Source: Nectonema munidae
Taxonomy: Eukaryota; Nematomorpha; Nectonematoida; Nectonematidae
Length of the DNA stretch: 64,000 nt
Reading direction: 5' to 3'
Assembly (NCBI GenBank): GCA_030549495.1
Contig: JAUIRK010000099.1
Coordinates: 868,001 to 932,000 of the forward strand
Below are positions 58,901 through 64,000 of the stretch, in pieces (the stretch's first letter is position 1; each line of letters starts with the position of its first letter). The notes under the pieces were generated by a model that saw only the letters and a program-made list of their open reading frames with translations, was not told the DNA's origin and ran no database searches. The position numbers and the translations under genes are program-made.

Positions 58901-59228
58901 TTTGCCTGTGGATAAGAATTTGAATGAAAGCAGTAACAACAACAACAACCACACAGGCATTGCCTATTTGAACAAAATTATCAAATTGACAGCAACCGTT
59001 AATAAATTGAAATCCTCTTCACAACAACATATGTCTCGCCCCCTATCCACTTCTCCGTCCTCCTTTTACACTCCATCAATTTCTTCATGCGCGTCCACAG
59101 GCAAGGCCATCATCAAAATGAGTGGAAACAGTTGTAGCGGAAGGCACCTGGACTCCTTGAAAATGGCGTCCTTCAACAGCCATAAGCACAAATGGAAAAG
59201 TTCTAGTTTGATAGATCGCCTGCTCTAA
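46808..59228 (+). CDS. Ral guanine-nucleotide exchange factor, RGL/RalGDS family (start missing)
   Basis: Eleven exons: 46808-46954, 47240-47373, 48491-48544, 49330-49514, 50359-50477, 52079-52392, 53577-53729, 55331-55655, 55741-55926, 57727-57855, 58647-59228. They sum to 2328 nt, exactly 776 codons with the stop, and every junction agrees in phase. The protein loads Ral GTPases with GTP and is recruited by active Ras. Residues 1-49 match the RGL start (WGEEVEEDAVY). Residues 50-160 are the REM domain (SLTKLVESFF, TYRTFSS). Residues 195-470 are the CDC25 catalytic domain (FPPALIAQQITYNDA, PYQCLG, FSSLKAVISALQS, GTIPYLGTFLTDL). A Ser/Asn-rich linker spans 478-539. Residues 555-660 are the Ras-association domain (CIIKVSLD, VYKSI, ANVFYAM). 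The Ser-rich tail is poorly conserved. The first coding exon was not found with confidence. Confidence 0.92.
47240..47373 (+). CDS. exchange factor exon b (REM start)
   Basis: The acceptor TTTTTTTAG precedes 47240. It encodes AASLTKLVESFF and VVIATYRTFSSSSDLF, the first half of the REM domain. It ends in phase 2 within NR at TCG|GTACAT. Confidence 0.88.
48491..48544 (+). CDS. exchange factor exon c (54 nt)
   Basis: A short exon with no start codon. The acceptor is CCTTTTCAG and the donor ATGA|GTAAGA. It encodes YVKNREDENFIDWHFFY in the phase demanded by both neighbours. Confidence 0.7.
49330..49514 (+). CDS. exchange factor exon d (REM end)
   Basis: Acceptor TTCATTCTAG. It encodes FLSILNVWLEDFALNFDK, the final helices of REM, and a linker. 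It leaves in phase 1 at ATCTG|GTGATT. Confidence 0.8.
50359..50477 (+). CDS. exchange factor exon e (start of CDC25 domain)
   Basis: Acceptor TTTTTTTTAATTTTTAAG and donor GATGCA|GTAAAA. It encodes a polar linker, then FPPALIAQQITYNDA, the conserved entry to the CDC25 domain (family: E-L-I-A-E-Q-L-T-Y-M-D-A). The exact acceptor is inferred from phase. Confidence 0.75.
52079..52392 (+). CDS. exchange factor exon f (CDC25 core)
   Basis: Acceptor CTACTCCTAG. It encodes LFCELKPYQCLGHFW, VKATVNFFNQVS, KWINVAQELRLIKNFSSLKA and ALQSASIFRLNKTW, the most conserved part of the catalytic domain. It leaves in phase 2 at CCAA|GTCAGT. Confidence 0.88.
53577..53729 (+). CDS. exchange factor exon g (CDC25)
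   Basis: It encodes EKINLFKDLAEIYSEADNQ and LIKKEGTSKIVDL. The 3' end is uncertain. A donor at ATCAA|GTTTTC (53729), paired with the acceptor before 55331, gives the basic linker expected from RGL1. An alternative donor at TCTC|GTAATG with an acceptor at 55354 would shorten it by 18 residues. Confidence 0.75.
54103..54435. mobile_element. possible hAT remnant in exchange-factor intron
   Basis: AGTACCCGCGCTA near 54109 and TAGCGTGGGCTCT near 54420 form a worn inverted pair, both with G-rich sequence inward. No clear target duplication was seen. Confidence 0.3.
54660..55110. other. homopolymer-dominated block, probable sequence artefact
   Basis: The block consists almost entirely of runs of A, T, G and C, including G runs of 10-20 interrupted by A runs. 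Nothing biological in the neighbourhood looks like this, and no gene should be called here. It lies in the intron between exons g and h. Confidence 0.8.
55331..55655 (+). CDS. exchange factor exon h (CDC25 end)
   Basis: It encodes GTIPYLGTFLTDLTMIDTLF, NLEKKKKEFDILVQIKMLQ and SCLLEPL, the C-terminal helices of the CDC25 domain. It leaves in phase 0 at ACAAAA|GTTTCA. Confidence 0.85.
55741..55926 (+). CDS. exchange factor exon i (Ser/Asn-rich linker)
   Basis: The acceptor TATAACTTAG precedes 55741. It is open for 62 codons with no stop and no start codon: SQKQNLKDVSIISYSKKISE, then serine- and asparagine-rich sequence to SLSNLLQ. It begins and ends in phase 0, as both neighbours require. Linkers of this kind separate CDC25 and RA domains in the family. 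Confidence 0.65.
55927..57302. other. exchange-factor intron
   Basis: A possible MITE at 56074-56169 is listed separately. GGCCCCACGTTCCCCTAGTC with GACCCTG to 56594 looks like one end of a hAT element without a partner. Nothing coding was recognised. Confidence 0.35.
56074..56169. mobile_element. possible 96-bp piggyBac-like MITE
   Basis: The stretch is flanked by TTAA at 56070-56073 and 56170-56173. The ends are CCCATTTTGGGTTA and, on the other strand, TCCATTTTGGTTG. It shares TTGTTCC with the 130-bp family but lacks the GCAGACGA blocks. Confidence 0.5.
57303..57452 (+). repeat. tRNA-derived SINE, family 1
   Basis: The clearest copy: GAGTGAGTAGGATTGGTTGG, TTCGATAACTCAAGGTC, the box-B-like GGGTTCGATTCC, CCTTTCCTCATAGTTGAATA, CTCGGTGATAACACCCC and a CCCTTACCTTAAG tail. 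Confidence 0.75.
57727..57855 (+). CDS. exchange factor exon j (RA domain start)
   Basis: Acceptor TTTTTGTGCAG, donor ATATGG|GTAAGA. It encodes a polar lead, then CIIKVSLDKS and TNVYKSIW, the first strands of the Ras-association domain. Phase 0 in and out. Confidence 0.88.
57856..58646. other. exchange-factor intron
   Basis: AT-rich, with repeated TTAATTA-type motifs at 58085-58260. No element was recognised. Confidence 0.4.
58647..59228 (+). CDS. exchange factor terminal exon k (RA domain end and tail)
   Basis: The acceptor GTGATTTAG precedes 58647. It encodes RTSCVLKKAMRKHG, FQILPLQRGDFLIPEDANVF and FVIRYK of the RA domain. A serine-, asparagine- and lysine-rich tail of about 120 residues follows, ending SSLIDRLL and a stop. 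Confidence 0.9.
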   Translation: MNNNDRTSCVLKKAMRKHGVSDDHTNFQLFQILPLQRGDFLIPEDANVFYAMKDGYPKFVIRYKWDCLTHQPIASCASISSSSAALPVDKNLNESSNNNNNHTGIAYLNKIIKLTATVNKLKSSSQQHMSRPLSTSPSSFYTPSISSCASTGKAIIKMSGNSCSGRHLDSLKMASFNSHKHKWKSSSLIDRLL

Positions 59229-59414
59229 AACTCCTCATTGTCTCATCCTTCCCTTATTTTTCAGAGAGTCTTGATAGCAATCATGATGGATTTGTTCCTT
59301 GTTCACGTTACATTGTTTGGTTATTATTATAATGATGATGAATTATTTTATATTTTATCCCATCCATTTTTGTTACAAAATTATATGAAATTTGCACACG
59401 TATATTAAATGTGA

Positions 59415-59420
59415 AATAAA
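59415..59420 (+). promoter_or_regulatory. probable polyadenylation signal of the exchange factor
   Basis: AATAAA lies 187 bases after the stop codon, in AT-rich sequence. It is the first canonical hexamer downstream. Confidence 0.5.
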
Positions 59421-59685
59421 AACGATATGAGTTGATGAGACGTGAACATATGCAAGATACACATTAGCTGAGTGGGCTATATACTTCTTTTACGACGTCA
59501 TTTAAAACTACTCCTTGCCATTTCCATTTTAATTCATTTATGATGAGGCATGTATTTAAAAATATTGACTTAGCATATGTTTAACACAAATTTATAAACC
59601 CTCCGAATTTTGTTGTCAAATATTATTTAAATATTTTTTAAAAATCTCTGTAACGAGAATTTTCAATTCTTTTTAGCCATTGTTC

Positions 59686-59752
59686 TTATTTTTATGCAAA
59701 TTCAAATTAGTTTTGAAAAAAGTTTTTAAAAAGGAATATTAAGGAAAACTAT
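59686..59752. repeat. short repeat shared with 63771-63838
   Basis: TTCTTATTTTTATGCAAATT and the following bases to GGAATATTAAG align with 63771-63838 over about 67 bp. The second copy contains the putative acceptor of the exon at the right edge. Confidence 0.55.
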
Positions 59753-59849
59753 TTCTTTTAAAATTCATTATTTAAAAACGAATTCTATTTAAAATTCAAA
59801 AAATATTCTATGTAAACCGCTTGATTTTACATTTTGACACTCTAATTGC

Positions 59850-60110
59850 AAAAATTGAGTACGGAAATGAAATCAACATGATTAATTTAGTATAAAAATA
59901 TATATTTTATTTTAAATTTATTTAATATATTTGGACACAATTTTCACGCGAAAACCGAAAATTTGATTGACACTTTCATAAATTACTAGTAAAAACTGAG
60001 TCCAGAAATAAAATCAGAATGGTTGATTTGGTATAATAAAATTTCTTTTCTTAAAAATTTGAAGGAATATCTTCTTAAATAATTTTATAATCACTCAAAA
60101 TTTTGATTGA
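59850..60110. repeat. satellite-like repeat, inverted relative to 34800-34980
   Basis: Units about 140 bp apart carry GAGTACGGAAATGAAATCAA and GAGTCCAGAAATAAAATCAG, each followed by a GATTTGGTATAA-like stretch. The complement matches 34907-34975 (TATACCAAATCGACCATTCT, TTTCTGGACTCAG). Confidence 0.55.
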
Positions 60111-60149
60111 CATTTGCTAAAATGTTGCCATTTTTATTGGATTTGGTTT

Positions 60150-60790
60150 TACCAAAGGTTACTTTAGTGAACCTTTTCACTCATATTTTATTGACAAAAT
60201 CATAAATGCACGTGAACAGAAAACCCAATTTCTCTCTTGTTTTATCGACATTTCGAAAGCTTTTGATTCGTTTCAATATTCTTACATCATTAACCCATTT
60301 AGGGCCAATGTTCCTATTTTGGAACATAAGTAATTTCATCTTCGTCTGCTTTTTTCAATGACTTTGAATATAAATCGTCTGCGTTTTTTTTAGATATCGT
60401 CCGATTTGCTTGGCCTTAAATGGGAAACTGAAATTTTACGGAATTTATCTTTCTGTATTGTTGCTTTTTTGAATCTTACTTCTCAAATAGATAACATGGG
60501 TTTTCTATTTCAACGATACTTATCCTTTCTTCTCGACGTTAAATCAGATATGCCTCAAGGATCAACAGTGCTTTTTAATATCTTCATTAATGGCCGTCCT
60601 AAATGCACAAATTCCGCTGTTTTCCTGATGGTGTCACTGTTTCGATCTTTTGCATCTATTTTTTATACTAGTCTTTATTATTTGTTGACTAAGTTTGAAA
60701 TAATTATTATGGTTGATAATAGCTTTATTTATAAACAATTATTAACTTGGAAAGATCATTTCAATCATCTAAACGAAATATTAGATGCAT
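60150..60790 (+). mobile_element. LINE reverse-transcriptase fragment interrupted by a MITE
   Basis: At about 60200-60290 the + strand reads NAREQKTQFLSCFIDISKAF and DSF, the RT block before the first catalytic aspartates. After the MITE (60294-60424) it continues with KSDMPQGSTVLFNIFING (the PQGS motif) and PKCTNSAVF. FPDGVTVS then stands where FADD is expected. The changed catalytic motif and frame breaks show it is dead. The clade is uncertain. Confidence 0.65.
60294..60424. mobile_element. piggyBac-like MITE, copy D, inserted in a LINE
   Basis: TTAA at 60290-60293 is followed by CCCATTTAGGGCCAA, and the other end reads CCCATTTAAGGCCAA on the complement. The right TTAA is changed to AAAC. 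It has the same orientation and interior as copy C. Confidence 0.75.
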
Positions 60791-61718
60791 AGTTTTTGGT
60801 TCAAAGCACTGTAGAAATTAATTTTTTTTAACACTTTACTGTAAAAATTTATATAAAAATTTTTTTGGTCTCAATTTAAAAATGGTTACTTTGCTTTATT
60901 TTTATCTTACTTAAAATTTAATCTTGTAAAATTTATTTCAAAACAAACTTAATTTGATAACTTAAAATTGATAAAAACAACTGTCAATAATGTTTTTTGG
61001 AGATGATTTAATTAGACTATACTTTATATTATTCCTGATTTAACTGATAAGAACAAGTACGGATATTGCGCAGTTTATTTGAAAAACAGAAAAAACTGTC
61101 TTAGTTTATTAGAAAAAAGCAGACAACTGTTATAAGGTCTTTTATTTTGAAGTTGTACATGATAATGGGTTAATAACCTATAATCACAAAAGAATTAAGA
61201 GAGGTGGTAGGTCGACAAATGTGAAAATATATTTCAACCAGGATCTCGAAACCTCTAATTTTGTGTTCTCAGTTCATTTAATTAGTTATTTGCAGGAGAG
61301 AAGGATATCACCCATGACTCGTGTAAATCGACAAAATAATTGCAGTTTGTGCAAATGTTTTTCAAATTTCATTAGAATTTTTATTAATTTAAAATTTTAA
61401 GGGTCCACTCCCTCCTCTTTGTCTTCTTCTTTGATGTCTCCACTTCTCTCTGTCCATTGCTGCGTCTTCGCTGAGTCCACGCTCATTCAGCTCATCTCTC
61501 TATCTTTTTCGTTGTCTCCCTCTGCTTCTTTTTCATAGCTTGGCGCACCTCATCGTCTTGCTACAGCCAACACACTTATGTCAACTCCCGTCTTTCTTCT
61601 AATTTCCTCATTTCTTTTTTTGTTTCTTAGAGTTATCCCCATCATCCTTCTAAGCATTTTCATTTGCCGCCATTAATTTTCTTTCATCTTTTTTCTTCAA
61701 GCTCCAGCATTCACAACC
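60791..61718. other. non-coding; possible MITE remnant
   Basis: GATAATGGGTTAA at 61161-61173, with AAAAAGCAGACAAC at about 61116-61129, suggests a worn copy of the 130-bp MITE family. A TC-rich stretch runs from 61400 to 61700. No gene was recognised. Confidence 0.35.
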
Positions 61719-61719
61719 A

Positions 61720-63360
61720 CAGGGCGCGCATCCGGGGGGGGGGGGGGGCGAAAATGGCCTCCCCCCCTCCCAATAATATTCTATAAGTAAGAGTTGCTTC
61801 TTATTTATGAAACATGTATGATGATCGCATTATAGAATGTAATGATCATTCGAATACATGATAATGTAAGATAGAATAAAAGAGGGAATGCAGACTTTCG
61901 AATCAAAGATCATGGCAAGCTGCTTTGAAATTCCTATCAAACATATTTTACAGACGATGCGTGGGAGCTACTCCTCTATAAAGGCTCTCAAGAACAATAT
62001 TCATTCCATTGATAGCAATATTGGGAGTCTTAAAAATCATGGTGGGATCTAGAGATGTCAATCCCTTGACAAGTGTGTATTTTAGACTTCTCTCTAATAT
62101 TTTTTAGCAGATGATATAAGAAATGTTTGGCATCTTTTTTTAAACTTCAAACTTTCTTCTTCACTACATTTCGCCTCCTTTAAATAGTTTTTTGCGGCAA
62201 AACCTATATCAATTTTTCTCGTCAATTAAATTTTGAGAATTATCTAAATCGAGTTTGAAAACACTTGAAATAGTTGCGAGTTTATCAGGAAGAATGAAAC
62301 GAGAAAATAAAGACTTTACAATGCTTGAAAGACAAGGAAAAGTTGAATGTCCTGTAATTTAAGTAAAATCAGCCTTTCGTGCAGGTGAGTCTTTGAAAAG
62401 AAAATAAACGTCCCGTAGAAAGGTATTTAAATTCCATTTTGATGAAGTAATACCAGTCCTGAGAGCTCCATGTAAGACATGTAGTCCGCATACTCCTATG
62501 TTTATTAGTTTTTTGTTGATATTCTCATCCTCGGTTCTTTGAAACTCGAAATCATTCAAAAACTGCAAATTAGCATTTAGGCCATCCATTGAAACTTGTA
62601 AAAGATTGTTTTGATTAAAAGGTTTCAAAATATGAGTTACACTTTGCAGTATGTCTCTAGCTGAGGCATGGCTAAGGAAAGCGCTGTCAGAATATCGAAA
62701 GCAAACTTCATCCCTTTCCTCGTCATAAAACCTTTAAAAAAACATCAAGTTGATTTTTCTGTGAAACCTTTTTCAGAGCTTCATCAAAACATATGACAAA
62801 GTCGGCACAACTTTTAACTTTATTAGTCAAATTATCGTTGAAGTAAGGGCTAGGCCATAATTGATAACATAGCCACATTTTGTTTTACTAAGTTTGAAAC
62901 AAGAAGCTAACTTTGAGTCTGGAAACATCAACTTAAAAGTTTCGCTGGCAAAAGAACATGAATTCATCGAAAAATTGGACTGAACGACAAAAAAACCACA
63001 AAATGTCAGCTTTTGTTATATCATCTTTGCATACCCCTAGTTCTTTTATGTTATAATTCTTTTTCATAGCCTGGATAGTTTTATCGAATGATATTGATGC
63101 TTCTGTTTGAGAAGGGATTTGTTCAACTGACGGAGTGTTTTTCGCAAAACTGAAAATAGATGGTTGACGTTGCTTAGATTCAAAAAGAATAGAATAAGTT
63201 TTGCTTTTCATATGAGACTTAAAGGCAACTCTTCCCATGCTACCAATTGATATAGACTTTTTACAAAGCATACAAAATGCTACTTTATCATTCATTGCCT
63301 TCTTATTGACAGCCAAGAAGCAAATTGAGGTTCGACTTTCGGATCAAGCCATACGTTATT
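61720..63360 (-). mobile_element. decayed hAT transposon with BED-type zinc finger
   Basis: On the minus strand the order is a BED-like zinc finger (62933-63316; CMLCKKSISIGSMG, FKSHMKS, then QPSIFSFAKN), a catalytic-region stretch (about 62640-62900), a block with SMDGLNANLQFL and GVCGLHVLHGALRTG (62359-62628), and a C-terminal stretch to about 61950. CAGGGCGCGCATCCGG at 61728-61743 with a G run looks like the far hAT end. The near end was not found. Several stops and frame changes make it inactive. Confidence 0.7.
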
Positions 63361-63770
63361 GAAAAATGTTTTTCTAGACATTTAATTAAATAGAAATACA
63401 AGAGATCAAAAAATTATTCTAAAAAAATCTTTATTTACTTTTTTATTTTACTAATTTGAAGTAAAAATATTTAAAAAACTCAAAAAAAGTATTTATTCCA
63501 ACCCTCATCCCTTTTTATTGCACAGTACACAAACAAACACACATCGGTTTTAAAACTATGATAAGATTAATCAAAATACTAGTGAACAAAGAGTTTCTGT
63601 AAACAATTTTTTAGCGATTAAAAAATAATGGCGGGTTTTTTAAATAAAAAACTTTTTGATAAATTCCCTGATTTTTTTGAAAAAACATCAAAATTCCGCG
63701 ACAGAAATATTTTTCCCTGATTTTAAAAATTTGTATTGCGTTATTTTAAGAACATGATTCCGTTTTTAGC
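63361..63770. other. non-coding, nothing recognised
   Basis: AT-rich, with no supported feature. Confidence 0.3.
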
Positions 63771-63838
63771 GATCCCTCTTATTTTTACGCAAATTGAAAT
63801 GAATTTCGAAAAGTGTTTTTTAGGAAGAATATTAAGAA
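63771..63838. repeat. short repeat shared with 59686-59752
   Basis: The second copy of the 67-bp repeat. It overlaps the start of the putative exon at 63824. Confidence 0.55.
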
Positions 63839-64000
63839 GAACAACACACATTCTCGGCTTCCCCATCAAAGATCCAGAAGTTTTGGAGAGTGTTGGCGCT
63901 TTAAAGGAATTTTTTAGTGAAAAGGATCCAAAGATGGAGAACGGTTTTGTGCCTACGATTTTACCGATCCTCGCACTGTCTTTGCGAGCTGATGAAGAGT
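63824..64000 (+). CDS. exon of an unrecognised gene, cut by the window edge
   Basis: The acceptor GTGTTTTTTAG precedes 63824. One frame is open for 58 codons to the window end: RILRRTTHILGFPIKDPEVL, then GALKEFFSEKDPKM, FVPTILPILALSLRADEE. From about 63845 the GC content is far above the surroundings. The sequence alternates charged and hydrophobic residues like a folded helical protein. I do not recognise the family. Confidence 0.5.

Overview
The window is AT-rich animal nuclear DNA: spliced genes with GT-AG introns, long introns full of transposon remains, tRNA-derived SINEs and microsatellites. Protein matches recalled from memory point to an arthropod, perhaps a copepod such as a sea louse. 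That assignment is an inference. No CRISPR array, rRNA gene, LTR retrovirus-like element or Polinton was recognised.

Two host genes can be read exon by exon, both on the + strand. At 2111-12084 lie the last three coding exons of the beta-1,4-mannosyltransferase gene egghead (egh), with the TED and QRKRW motifs of family-2 glycosyltransferases. Its final exon follows an 8.15-kb intron holding a hAT transposon, a SINE, a pogo-like element and an antisense LINE. At 46808-59228 lie 11 exons of a Ral guanine-nucleotide exchange factor (RGL/RalGDS family). They give an uninterrupted 775-residue reading with REM, CDC25 and Ras-association domains, and the start is missing or distant. Three of these exons (48491-48544, 50359-50477, 55741-55926) have no start codon of their own and are supported only by splice phase and homology. 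A third gene at 36045-37292 is an intronless 415-residue protein kinase with an HND catalytic loop, an atypical activation segment and a duplicated N-terminal segment. A 457-bp imperfect hairpin sits about 280 bp downstream of it. An exon of an unrecognised gene runs off the right edge (63824-64000).

The rest is mostly mobile-element debris. There are hAT elements with 8-bp target duplications (4562-6076, 22314-24343, 30897-31216, 41554-41963, 13075-13472 nested in 12696-13694), and hAT fragments at 19560-20177 and 61720-63360. A family of about 130-bp piggyBac-like MITEs has TTAA targets, including two copies in tandem sharing one TTAA (803-1065). There are also a pogo-like element (7706-8434), a FLYWCH/Mutator-type fossil (25260-26740), three LINE reverse-transcriptase fragments (9339-11110, 44760-44945, 60150-60790), two SINE families, a broken multi-copy arthropod gene (15831-17215) and satellite-like arrays. 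The stretch 54660-55110 is almost all homopolymer and is probably a sequencing or assembly artefact inside an intron of the exchange-factor gene.
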